A DNA stretch of 64,000 bases from Salinarimonas ramus. Its GTDB lineage: Bacteria; Pseudomonadota; Alphaproteobacteria; Rhizobiales; Beijerinckiaceae. The position numbers and the translations under genes were made by a program. The notes under the pieces were generated by a model. That model was not told the DNA's origin. It did no database searches and worked only from the letters and a program-made list of their open reading frames with translations. The stretch is taken from positions 1 to 64,000 of the forward strand of contig NZ_BMMF01000009.1 of assembly GCF_014645695.1 (NCBI RefSeq). Direction: 5' to 3'. Shown here one piece after another: positions 35,638 through 43,870 of the stretch; the stretch's first letter is position 1; each line of letters starts with the position of its first letter.

Positions 35638-37044
35638 TCAAGCCCGCTCCAAGACGTCCACGGGTCGTGCCGTCTCCACCGCCCCCTCTCTCGTCTCCAG
35701 CGCCCGCACCGTCCAGAACGCGGTGGCGATCGCCACGCAGCCGAAGCCGACGGAGCCGAGGCCGACGCCGGCGAGCACGCCTTCGGGGCCGGCGAGGGCG
35801 GCGCCGGCATAGGCGAAGGGAAGCGTGCCGAGCGTGGCGCGTCCCCAGTTGAAGGCGGTCGAATAGAGCGGGTAGCCGAGATTGTTGAACGAGGCGTTGG
35901 CCACGAAGAGCAGCCCGTTGAAGAACCAGACCGGGCCGGCGATCAGGCAGAAGAAGCGCACGAGGTCGGCCGCCGCCCCGGTGATGCCGAAGAGCGCCAC
36001 GATCTCGTGGCGCAGAAGCACGAGCGCCGCCCAGGTGACCACGACGTAGAGCGCCGCGACCAGCATCGAATCGCGCAGGATCGTGCGCATTCGGTCGTAG
36101 CGCAGCGCCCCCCAGTTCTGGCCGAGGATCGGCCCCACCGCACCCGAGAGCGCGAACAGCCCGCCGAAGGCGAGCGGCACGAGGCGCTCGACGATGGCGT
36201 TGCCGGCGATGGCCTCGTCGCCGAAGCGCGCGATCACCGCCGCCGCGAAGCCCGCCGCGACGGGGCTCGCCACCGCCGTGAGGACGGCGGGGCCGGCGAT
36301 GTATGCCATCGGCGCGGCGTGCGTCGCCAGATCGGTGCGGCTCGGGCGCGCGAGGAGGCCGTGGACGCGCCAAACGCCGTGGAGCCCCACCACGAGGAAG
36401 ATCGCCCGCGAGACGATCGTGCCGATCGCCGCGCCGTGCCAGCCGAGATCGAGCCCGAAGATCAGGATCGGGTCGAGCACCGCGATGACGAGCGCGCCGG
36501 ACAGCGTGACGTACATCGCCCGGCGGGCGTCGCCCACCGCCCGCAGCACGCCGGACGCGCCCATGCCCACCGCCATCAGGATGTTGGCGGGAAGGACGAT
36601 GCGCACGAACTCGGTGGCGACACGGTGCGCTTCGCCGGTGGCGCCGAGAAGGCCCATCACCCACGGGGCGAGCGGCCAGACGATCGCGGTCGCGACCGTG
36701 GCGGCCAGCACCGTCCAGGTCAGCGTCGAGGCGGCGAGCCGGCGCGCCCCGGCCCGGTCGCGGGCGCCCAGCGCGCGCGAGGTGAGCGCCGTCGTCGCGA
36801 TCATCAGGCCGACGTTGATGGAGGTGACGAAGAACAGGAGGATGGTGGCGAGCCCCACGCCCGCGGTGATCGCCTTCACGCCGAGCCGCGAGATGTAGAG
36901 GAGCGAGAGCAGGTCGACGAGGAAGATCGCCACGAGCCCGACGGCCCCCGTCGTCGTCATCACGAGGACGTGGCGGAGCGTCGAGCCCGAGACGAAGCGT
37001 CCCTCTTCCTGGGAGGCCGTCTTCCCGGCCTGAATGCTCGTCAA
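35638..37044 (-). CDS. MATE family efflux transporter
   Basis: Membrane protein of 468 residues with 12 predicted segments in two homologous halves, of the MatE (MOP) superfamily. Features include SRALGARDRAGARRLA in the first half, VGMGASGVLRAVGDARRAMYVTL, and AVGPILGQNWGALRYDRM in the second half. Such exporters use Na+ or H+ gradients to remove cationic compounds or metabolites. I propose the TTG start at 37044 because GGAG lies seven to ten bases upstream; the longer frame from 37173 adds a non-membrane Arg-rich part. It is divergent from the aminotransferase. Confidence 0.88.
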   Translation of the reverse strand: MTSIQAGKTASQEEGRFVSGSTLRHVLVMTTTGAVGLVAIFLVDLLSLLYISRLGVKAITAGVGLATILLFFVTSINVGLMIATTALTSRALGARDRAGARRLAASTLTWTVLAATVATAIVWPLAPWVMGLLGATGEAHRVATEFVRIVLPANILMAVGMGASGVLRAVGDARRAMYVTLSGALVIAVLDPILIFGLDLGWHGAAIGTIVSRAIFLVVGLHGVWRVHGLLARPSRTDLATHAAPMAYIAGPAVLTAVASPVAAGFAAAVIARFGDEAIAGNAIVERLVPLAFGGLFALSGAVGPILGQNWGALRYDRMRTILRDSMLVAALYVVVTWAALVLLRHEIVALFGITGAAADLVRFFCLIAGPVWFFNGLLFVANASFNNLGYPLYSTAFNWGRATLGTLPFAYAGAALAGPEGVLAGVGLGSVGFGCVAIATAFWTVRALETREGAVETARPVDVLERA

Positions 37045-37145
37045 GTCGTCTCTCCTCGGGCCCGGCGGGGCGGCGTACGGTAGCGCTAGCGCCCTTCCTC
37101 GAACAGATGAGGGCGAGACCGAGGTCCGCAACCGCGCGCAAGCGC

Positions 37146-37178
37146 GTCCTTGCACGAGAGTGTGTCCTTGCACGAGAG
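37146..37178. repeat. Two perfect 15-bp direct repeats, period 18
   Basis: GTCCTTGCACGAGAG occurs at 37146-37160 and again at 37164-37178. The repeats lie in the 248-base gap between the divergent MATE and aminotransferase genes. Helically phased direct repeats in such a place usually bind a regulator; which one is unknown. Confidence 0.6.
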
Positions 37179-37292
37179 GCCGCCGCGCGCGGGGCGCGGA
37201 TCGGCCACCTCGCCTGCGGGTTCCTGCGGGCTTTCCCCGCGCGCGCCGCGCGCCTAGGCTCGCCCGCAGACCGCGCTTTCGGAGCCTCCCCC

Positions 37293-38666
37293 GTGCTGAC
37301 CAACCTCGCCGCCCGCGACGTAGAGACCCTCATCCACCCCTACACCCACCTCGACAAGTTCCGCGAGACCGGACCGATCGTGTTCGAGCGCGGCGAGGGC
37401 GTGCACGTCTTCGACACGGCCGGGCGCCCCTATCTCGAAGGCATGGCGGGGCTGTGGTGCACCTCGCTCGGCTACTCGAACCGCGAGCTCGCCGAGGCCG
37501 CCCGCGAGCAGATGGAGAAGCTGCCCTTCCAGCACATCTTCTCCGGCCGCTCGCACGATCCGGCCATCGCCTTGGCCGAGAAGCTCAAGGAGATCGCCCC
37601 CGTCCCGATCTCGAAGGTGACCTTCTGCTCCTCGGGCTCGGAGGCGAACGACACGCAGGTGAAGCTCGCCTGGTACATGTCGAACGCGCTCGGTAAACCG
37701 CGCAAGAAGAAGATCATCGCGCGCACCAAGGGCTATCACGGCGTCACCGTCGCCTCGGCCTCGCTCACGGGGCTGCCGGCGAACCACGCGCTATTCGACC
37801 TGCCGATCCAGAACGTGCTCCACACCTCGTGCCCGCATCATTACCGCTTCGCCGAGGCGGGCGAGACCGAGGAGGCCTTCTCCGCGCGCCTTGCCGCCGA
37901 GCTCGAGGAGATGATCCTGCGCGAGGATCCGGACACGGTCTGCGCCTTCATCGCCGAGCCGGTGATGGGCGCCGGCGGCGCGCTCGTGCCGCCCGCGGGC
38001 TATTTCGAGGCGATCGGCGCCGTATGCGCGAAGTACGACGTGCGCGTCATCGCCGACGAGGTGATCTGCGGCTTCGGGCGGCTCGGCACCATGTTCGGGA
38101 GCCAGCGTCTCGGCATGGCGCCGCACACGATCTCGGTCGCCAAGGCCATCACCTCGGCTTACATGCCGCTGGGTGCGGTGATGCTCGACGAGCCGATGTA
38201 CCAGGCGATGCTCGAGGGCTCGCGCGAGGTCGGCACGTTCGGCCACGGCTTCACCTATTCCGGCCACCCGACCGCCTGCGCCGTGGCGCTCAAGACGCTC
38301 GAGATCTACGAGCGCGAGCGCATCGTCGAGGGCGTCGCGGCCAAGGAGCCGCATTTCCTGCACCGGCTCGCGGCGCTCGAGGAGCACCCGCTCGTCGGCG
38401 AGGCGCGCGGCCTCGGCCTCATCGCCGGCATCGAGCTCGTCGCCGACAAGGCGACGAAGCGTCAGTACGAGGTCAAGGCCGGCGTCGCGGCCAAGGCGAT
38501 CGCCTTCTGCCAGGAGGAGGGGCTCATCCTGCGCAACCTCATGGGCGATCGCATCGCGATCTGCCCGCCGCTGATCATCACGCAAGCCGAGATCGACGAG
38601 CTCTTCGACAAGCTCGGCCGCGCGCTCGATCGCACGCTGGACTGGATCGCCTCCCAGGGGATGTGA
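37293..38666 (+). CDS. Class III omega-aminotransferase
   Basis: PLP enzyme of 457 residues (fold type I, subgroup of omega-amino acid:pyruvate and diamine transaminases). Motifs: FCSSGSEANDTQVKLAW, KGYHGVTVASASLTGL, FIAEPVMGAGG, VIADEVICGFGRLG, PLP lysine K284 in SVAKAITSAYMPLGAV, and TYSGHPTACAVAL. The wording HPYTHLDKF at the start is typical of alphaproteobacterial 'aspartate aminotransferase family' enzymes acting on beta-alanine, GABA, taurine or amines. The start GTG 37293 has GGAG at good spacing; the longer frame from 37107 runs through the direct repeats. Confidence 0.92.
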   Translation: MLTNLAARDVETLIHPYTHLDKFRETGPIVFERGEGVHVFDTAGRPYLEGMAGLWCTSLGYSNRELAEAAREQMEKLPFQHIFSGRSHDPAIALAEKLKEIAPVPISKVTFCSSGSEANDTQVKLAWYMSNALGKPRKKKIIARTKGYHGVTVASASLTGLPANHALFDLPIQNVLHTSCPHHYRFAEAGETEEAFSARLAAELEEMILREDPDTVCAFIAEPVMGAGGALVPPAGYFEAIGAVCAKYDVRVIADEVICGFGRLGTMFGSQRLGMAPHTISVAKAITSAYMPLGAVMLDEPMYQAMLEGSREVGTFGHGFTYSGHPTACAVALKTLEIYERERIVEGVAAKEPHFLHRLAALEEHPLVGEARGLGLIAGIELVADKATKRQYEVKAGVAAKAIAFCQEEGLILRNLMGDRIAICPPLIITQAEIDELFDKLGRALDRTLDWIASQGM

Positions 38667-38676
38667 GGACGTCGAA

Positions 38677-38704
38677 CGGGGAGCCGGTCTCGGCCGGCTC
38701 CCCG
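38677..38704. terminator. Hairpin between aminotransferase and TRAP genes
   Basis: A stem of at least ten pairs (GGGGAGCCGG / CCGGCTCCCC) with a six-base loop separates two convergent genes. No T-run. Confidence 0.65.
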
Positions 38705-38711
38705 CCCGCCT

Positions 38712-40103
38712 TCAGCCGTAGATCGCCTTCGGCAGCCAGGTGACGATCTCCGGGAAGGCGAAGAGGATCGCCAGTGCCCCGATCTGGAGGAGCACGAAGG
38801 GAATGATCCCCTTGTAGATCGTGCCCGTCGAGACCGAGGGCGGGGCGACGCCGCGCAGGTAGAACAGCGCGAAGCCGAAGGGCGGCGTGAGGAACGAGGT
38901 CTGCAGGTTCACGCCGACCATCACGCCCAGCCAGACCGGATCGACGCCGAGGGTGAGCAGGATCGGCGCCGTGATCGGGATCACGATGAAGATGATCTCG
39001 AACGTGTCGAGGATGAAGCCGAGCAGGAACATCAGCGCCATCACGGCGATCGTGGCGGTCAGCGCGCCGCCGGGAAGGGCGGTGAGCATGTCGTGCACGA
39101 GCGCGTCGCCGCCCATCATCCGGAAGACGATGGAGAACACCGAGGCGCCGAGCAGGATCACGAACACCATGGAGGTGATCGTCGCCGTGGCGATGGCCAC
39201 CTCGCGCAGGATCGAGAGGCTCGTCTTGCCGCGCAGCGTCGCGAGCAGCATGGCGCCCACGGCGCCCACCGAGGCCGCCTCGGTGGGCGTCGCGATGCCG
39301 CCGAGGATCGAGCCGAGCACGGCGACGATGAGGGCGAGGGGCGGCGCCAGCGCGACGAGCACCTCGCGGGCGAGGTTCCCGCGCTCGGCCGCCGGCACCG
39401 GCGTCGCCGGGCAGGACGCGGGATCGCGCCACGCCTTGAAGACGACGAAGCCGAGATAGAGCCCGACGAGCAGGAGCCCGGGAAGCACGGCGCCTGCGAA
39501 GAGGTTCCCCACCGAGACGGGAGCCGGGGCGAAATTGCCCTTCGCCATCTGCACCTCGGCATTGATGCCCGCCAGCATGTCGCCCATGAAGATGAGCACG
39601 GTGGAGGGCGGGATGATCTGGCCGAGCGTGCCCGAGGCGCAGATCACGCCGGTGGCGAGCTTGGGGTCGTAGCCCGCCCGCAGCATGGCGGGCAGCGAGA
39701 TCAGGCCCATCGTCACGACGGTGGCGCCGACGACGCCCGTCGAGGCGGCGAGCAGCGCGCCCACCAGCACGACGGAGATGCCGAGACCGCCGCGCAGGTC
39801 CCCGAAGAGCCGCCCCATCGTCATGAGCAGCTGCTCGGCGATGCGTGATCGCTCGAGCATCACGCCCATGAAGATGAAGAGCGGCACCGCGACGAGCACC
39901 TCGTTCGTCATGAAGCCGATGTAGCGCGAGGCGAGGCTGCCGAAGTTCGAGGGGTCGAAGGCGCCGAGCGACCAGCCGATCGCGCCGAAGATCAGGGCCG
40001 TGCCCGCGAGCGTGAACGCCACGGGAAAGCCGAGCATCAGGACGCCGATGACGCCGAAGAACATGAGGCCCGCCAGGACCTCGCCGATGAGGACGGGATC
40101 CAT
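38712..40103 (-). CDS. TRAP transporter large permease (DctM-like)
   Basis: Integral membrane protein of 463 residues with about 12-14 segments, the ion-coupled channel of a tripartite TRAP importer for organic acids or related solutes. Motifs: GFPVAFTLAG, VPLFIFMGVMLERS, GATVVTMGLISLPAMLRAGYDPKLATGVICASGTLGQIIPPST and GVDPVWLGVMVGVNLQTSFLTPPFGFALFY. A large extra loop lies near 230-270. Start 40103 has GAGGAGTGA before it. It follows the small permease with a gap of five bases. The substrate-binding protein (DctP) is not adjacent. Confidence 0.93.
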   Translation of the reverse strand: MDPVLIGEVLAGLMFFGVIGVLMLGFPVAFTLAGTALIFGAIGWSLGAFDPSNFGSLASRYIGFMTNEVLVAVPLFIFMGVMLERSRIAEQLLMTMGRLFGDLRGGLGISVVLVGALLAASTGVVGATVVTMGLISLPAMLRAGYDPKLATGVICASGTLGQIIPPSTVLIFMGDMLAGINAEVQMAKGNFAPAPVSVGNLFAGAVLPGLLLVGLYLGFVVFKAWRDPASCPATPVPAAERGNLAREVLVALAPPLALIVAVLGSILGGIATPTEAASVGAVGAMLLATLRGKTSLSILREVAIATATITSMVFVILLGASVFSIVFRMMGGDALVHDMLTALPGGALTATIAVMALMFLLGFILDTFEIIFIVIPITAPILLTLGVDPVWLGVMVGVNLQTSFLTPPFGFALFYLRGVAPPSVSTGTIYKGIIPFVLLQIGALAILFAFPEIVTWLPKAIYG

Positions 40104-40108
40104 GGCGC

Positions 40109-40654
40109 TCACTCCTCGGGATAGGCGCTGCGGGGGTCGATCAGGTCCTCGCGCCCGGCGAGCACCAGGATGCTGCGCGCGGCCATGGAGGCGCCCTGGA
40201 GCGCCACGAGGCCGGCGAAGACGAGGATGAAGCTCTTGAGCACGAAGAGCCCGGGCATGCCGCCGTAATTGGCGGAGGCTTCCGCGAGCCCCCACGAGCG
40301 CACCACGAACGGGTAGCCGTAGAGCGCCACGATCGCCGCGAAGGGCCACAGGAAGGCGACGACGCCGAGGAGGTCGATGGCCGCCTTCGTGCGCAGCCCG
40401 GCCGGGCGGTAGAAGATGTCGACGCGCACGTGGTCGCCGCGCAGGAGCGCGAAGCCGGCGACCGCCGTGAACATGGCGCCGTTGAGCCAGACGTAGAGGT
40501 CCTGCATCCAGACCTGCGTCGTCGCGAGCACGTAGCGCTGCACGACGACGGTGAAGCAGACGAGGACGATGGCGAGGGAGAGCCAGGAGAAGGCCTCCCC
40601 GATCGCGCGATTGAGCGCGTCGACGGCTCGCATGAGCCGAGAGAGGGCGAGCAT
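40109..40654 (-). CDS. TRAP transporter small permease (DctQ-like)
   Basis: Four-helix membrane protein of 181 residues that pairs with DctM. Typical features: FVV-type segment LSLAIVLVCFTVVVQRYVLATTQVWMQDLYVWLNGAMF, GDHVRVDIFYRPA and the terminal LAGREDLIDPRSAYPEE. It is directly upstream of the large permease. Confidence 0.92.
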   Translation of the reverse strand: MLALSRLMRAVDALNRAIGEAFSWLSLAIVLVCFTVVVQRYVLATTQVWMQDLYVWLNGAMFTAVAGFALLRGDHVRVDIFYRPAGLRTKAAIDLLGVVAFLWPFAAIVALYGYPFVVRSWGLAEASANYGGMPGLFVLKSFILVFAGLVALQGASMAARSILVLAGREDLIDPRSAYPEE

Positions 40655-40748
40655 GGGGATTGTCCACGGAGCGCGGCCGCGCGCCGCCTATGCGGGCGGG
40701 GCGAGGAGCGCGCGAGAAGGGGATGGCGGGAGGAAAGAGGGCGAGCGC

Positions 40749-41111
40749 TCAGGCGACGCCGGGCGGTCCCGTCGGGCAGCGCTCGCGCGGTGCGCGCGAT
40801 CCCTGGACGACGGCCTCGCGGCCGGATCGCGCGCCGCAGAGCGCGGGCGTGGGGTCGAGCGCAGGCGGGCTCGCGAGGAGGACGCTCTTCCCGGCACCGT
40901 CCGTGGACGCGCCGGCTCCGCCGCGCTCGGCCGCGCGGCTCTCGCGCAGGCCCGACGACGTGCGTCTATCGACCTCGATCGCGGTCTCGCCGAGCGCCGC
41001 GATGTCGCGCACGGAGGCTTCCGCGCGCGCGTCGAGCCGCAGCTCGACGAAGGCGAGCTGGAGCAGCGCGGCGACGGCGAAGAACAGGAGCGCACGCCAG
41101 CGGGGCGTCAT
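40749..41111 (-). CDS. Hypothetical small protein with N-terminal membrane segment
   Basis: A possible gene of 120 residues. Residues 6-21 (RALLFFAVAALLQLAFVEL) form a hydrophobic segment, so it could be anchored or exported. The rest is rich in Ala, Arg, Glu and Gly with no motif I recognise. I see no good ribosome binding site. It fills the gap between the TRAP genes and the receiver-domain gene. It may not be real. Confidence 0.35.
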   Translation of the reverse strand: MTPRWRALLFFAVAALLQLAFVELRLDARAEASVRDIAALGETAIEVDRRTSSGLRESRAAERGGAGASTDGAGKSVLLASPPALDPTPALCGARSGREAVVQGSRAPRERCPTGPPGVA

Positions 41112-41242
41112 GCGGGTCGGATCCGGCGGCGCCGGGCCGCGAGGCTGCGGTGGCGCCGTGCTTCTCTTACGCCGACCCGCCGCCGCGCGCGAGGAGAACT
41201 TTAGTCCCGCGAGCGTGGCCGCACGCTGCGCGCGCCGCGTCC

Positions 41243-41623
41243 TCAGCTCTCCCGGTCGCGCTCCGCACGCAGGCGCTTGATGCGGTCGAGGACGGATTTC
41301 GGGTCGTAGGGCTTGGGCATGTCAGGGCCGTCCTCGCAGAGATCGGCGGCGTGGTCGACCGCCTTGTCGAGGGAGCCGGCGAGGATCACGGTCGCCTCCG
41401 GATGGGCGCTCGCGACGAAGCCGCGCAGCGCGAAGGCCGTCTCGGTGCCGGGAAGGCGGGCGTCGACGAGGACGACGTCGATGCCGAGCGCCGCCTCGGC
41501 GAGGAAGGTGCGCGCCTCCTCGGCGCTCGAGGCCTCGACCACGCGAAGCCCGCACTCGCGCAGGAACTCGGCGAGCTGGTTGCGCACGATGACGTCGGCA
41601 TCGACGAGGAGGACGGTGTTCAC
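41243..41623 (-). CDS. Single-domain response regulator
   Basis: Receiver-only protein of 126 residues. The acidic pair D8/D10 (LLVDADVIV), phospho-acceptor Asp near 51-53 in VVLVDARLPG and the Lys of MPKPYDP near 104 are present. No output domain. Single-domain receivers pass phosphate in relays or act on partners by contact. It lies downstream of a second receiver protein on the same strand, 68 bases apart. No histidine kinase is in the window. Confidence 0.9.
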   Translation of the reverse strand: MNTVLLVDADVIVRNQLAEFLRECGLRVVEASSAEEARTFLAEAALGIDVVLVDARLPGTETAFALRGFVASAHPEATVILAGSLDKAVDHAADLCEDGPDMPKPYDPKSVLDRIKRLRAERDRES

Positions 41624-41691
41624 GGGCGCGTCTCCGATAGGCTGGTGCGGACCCGGCGAGCGCTCGGGGCGGGGGCACTCCGGGCGAGCGT

Positions 41692-42570
41692 TCAGTCCGT
41701 CGAACCGCTGTTCCCCACGAGCCGTTCCAGCGCGGCGCGCACGGCTTCGCTGGAGACCGGCTTCCTGACGAACACGTCGGCGAGGGCCGCCTCCTGCGGC
41801 TCGAGGTGCCCGGAAATGACGATGACGGGCATCGCCGCATCCCGCTCACGGGCGAGCGTCGCGAGCGCCAGGCCGTCGATGGCGCCGGGCGTGCGCACGT
41901 CGGTGACGATCGCGTGGATCGGCTGACCGGACCCGAGCATGCCGGCGCCCTCCTCCGCCGTCGCGCATTCGACGACGGCGAAGCCGGCGTCCCGGAACGT
42001 CTCGGCGAGATCGAGCCGAACGAGGGGCTCGTCCTCCACGAGGAGGATCGTCGTGCGGGAGCGCTGGGCGTGTTCGGCGACGGGGGCGATCATCGCTGGC
42101 GAGACATGAGGTGCGCTCCGAAATTCGGTCAGAATGCGAACGTCCTGAAGCGGCACCGCTTCCATCGCGATGCCCGCGGGCTGCGTACCGAGCGACGCCA
42201 TGCCACTCGATCCCGGCGGCGCGCGCAAGACCGCTTCGGAAGAAGTGATCGAGACCAACTTTTGTTCCCGCACGTAAGCGATGCATCTGCGCCCGAGGCG
42301 CACGAGGCCGATCGCCACCGGCAGGACCAGCCCGAGCCAGATCTCCGCGACGGCGAGGCCGGCGAGCGCGCCGATCCCCGCGGCGAGGGCGAGCGCCGAA
42401 GGCGTGCCGCCGAGCGCGGTGAGCGCACCGAGGCCGGCGGCGCAGAGCATGGCGCCCAGCCGCACGATGCCGCGCCGGCCGCTCGCGAGCGTCAGCGCGA
42501 GCGTAGCGAGGGCGACGAGGGGGCTCGTCGCGAGGTCGAGCCACAGGGCGAAATGGGAGAGGGCGGCCAT
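41692..42570 (-). CDS. Response regulator with N-terminal membrane domain
   Basis: A protein of 292 residues if read from the ATG at 42570. Residues 10-95 contain about three hydrophobic segments (SPLVALATLALTLASG, LGAMLCAAGLGALTALGG, GIGALAGLAVAEIWLGLVLP). A linker follows (about 100-170), then a receiver domain: LLVEDEP, the phospho-acceptor in AIVTDVRTPGAID, and the Lys of FVRKPVSSEAVR. A membrane-bound receiver is rare. The receiver part alone could start at an ATG near residue 162 (MIAPVAEHAQ), but I see no good ribosome site there, and the frame is open throughout. Confidence 0.75.
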   Translation of the reverse strand: MAALSHFALWLDLATSPLVALATLALTLASGRRGIVRLGAMLCAAGLGALTALGGTPSALALAAGIGALAGLAVAEIWLGLVLPVAIGLVRLGRRCIAYVREQKLVSITSSEAVLRAPPGSSGMASLGTQPAGIAMEAVPLQDVRILTEFRSAPHVSPAMIAPVAEHAQRSRTTILLVEDEPLVRLDLAETFRDAGFAVVECATAEEGAGMLGSGQPIHAIVTDVRTPGAIDGLALATLARERDAAMPVIVISGHLEPQEAALADVFVRKPVSSEAVRAALERLVGNSGSTD

Positions 42571-42652
42571 CGGCTCATGCCGTTCTTGCGTCTCGTGCCG
42601 TTCTCGAAGAGCGCGCCGCCGGGCATGGGAGCCCGGCGGCGCGATCCGTCGA

Positions 42653-43702
42653 TCAGGTCGCGCTGTCGGGCAGCGCACCCGAAGCCGCGGGCGGGACCGG
42701 AGCGACGACCGGCACGGCCGCCGTCTCGCCCCTGCGCGTCTTCCAGAGGCTGAAGGCGAAGCCGGCGAAGAGCAGGCCGAAGGTCACGCCCAGCGAGACC
42801 GGCGGGGGAAACTTCTCCCAGCCCATCACGTCGGCGATGAAGATCTTCGAGCCGATGAAGACCAGCACCGCGGAGAGCGCGTATTTCAGGTACTCGAACC
42901 GGTGCACCAGCGCCGACAGCATGAAGAACATCGCCCGCAGCCCGAGGATGGCGAAGATGTTCGAGGTGAAGACGATGAACGGGTCCGTGGTGATGGTGAA
43001 GATCGCCGGGATCGAATCCACCGCGAAGATCACGTCCGCGAGCTCGACGCACACGAGCGCCAGGAAGAGCGGCGTCGCGTGCCAGGCGAGACGCCCGGTC
43101 TTGTGCGAGGGCAGCTTCAGCCAGAAGCGGTCCTGGTCCACGCGATCGGTGACGTGGAACCGCTTGCGCATGAACTTCAGGACGGCGTTGCCCTCGACGT
43201 CGTAATGATCGTCGCCGCCCGCCGACAGCAGCATCTTGATGCCGGTGAAGATCAGGAAGGCGGCGAACAAGTAGAGCACCCAGTGGAACTGGGCGACGAG
43301 GCCGGCACCCAGCCCGATCATGATGCCGCGCAGCACGATCACGCCGAGAATGCCCCAGAACAGGATCCTGTGCTGGAAGGCGCGCGGGATGGCGAAGTAG
43401 GAGAGGATGACGCCGATGACGAAGACGTTGTCCATCGAGAGACTCTTCTCGACGGCGTAGCCCGTCAGGTACTGCATGCCCGAATCCGGGCCGAGGTACC
43501 ACCAGACGAAGCCGCCGTAGGAGAGGCCGAGGCCGATGTAGAACAGCGAGAGGAGGATGCTCTCGCGCAGCGCGATCTCGTGGGCCTTCCTGTGCAGGAC
43601 GCCGAGATCGAAGGCGAGGATGAGCCCGACGACGCCGAGGAAAGCGATCCACAGCCAAGCGGGCTTGCCGAGAAACTCGGCAAACAGGAACGTGAGCTCC
43701 AT
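42653..43702 (-). CDS. TerC/Alx family membrane protein
   Basis: Integral membrane protein of 349 residues with about nine segments. Conserved TerC motifs: FDLGVLHRKAHEIALRES, GYAVEKSLSMDNVFVIGVIL, FLALVCVELADVIFAVDSIPA and FTSNIFAILGLRAMFF. TerC/Alx proteins export manganese or help load metal onto secreted proteins, and are linked to tellurite resistance in plasmid systems. The tail is Pro/Ala-rich. The start at 43702 gives the family N-terminus, though no clear ribosome site precedes it. Confidence 0.93.
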   Translation of the reverse strand: MELTFLFAEFLGKPAWLWIAFLGVVGLILAFDLGVLHRKAHEIALRESILLSLFYIGLGLSYGGFVWWYLGPDSGMQYLTGYAVEKSLSMDNVFVIGVILSYFAIPRAFQHRILFWGILGVIVLRGIMIGLGAGLVAQFHWVLYLFAAFLIFTGIKMLLSAGGDDHYDVEGNAVLKFMRKRFHVTDRVDQDRFWLKLPSHKTGRLAWHATPLFLALVCVELADVIFAVDSIPAIFTITTDPFIVFTSNIFAILGLRAMFFMLSALVHRFEYLKYALSAVLVFIGSKIFIADVMGWEKFPPPVSLGVTFGLLFAGFAFSLWKTRRGETAAVPVVAPVPPAASGALPDSAT

Positions 43703-43801
43703 TTTCGGGGGTGACCGGCGCCGACGAGCCGATGCGAGGATCCGACATCGCGGGGTGGTCGGCTCATTCCCGCCAGAGGGGCCCGGATCCTGGTTGTGCG
43801 C

Positions 43802-43819
43802 CGGTTTCGCACGAAACCG
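43802..43819. promoter_or_regulatory. Perfect 18-bp inverted repeat between the FtsX-like and terC genes
   Basis: CGGTTTCG and CGAAACCG are separated by only CA. It lies 50 bases past the FtsX-like stop codon and about 100 bases ahead of terC, both leftward. It could be a terminator (no T-run) or an operator for terC. Confidence 0.45.
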
Positions 43820-43870
43820 CACGCTCGGCAAGTGGAATCGCGCGCCCCGCCGAGATGCCGCACCCGCGGC

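Noticed and set aside
37107-37292. N-terminal extension of the class III aminotransferase
   Set aside because: It would translate the direct repeats into an Arg/Ala-rich segment not found in the family; the GTG at 37293 has a proper ribosome site.
43703-43870. yybP-ykoY manganese riboswitch ahead of terC
   Set aside because: I looked for the conserved GGGGAGUAG-type loops and found only a partial likeness; the region is better described as an inverted repeat of unknown role.
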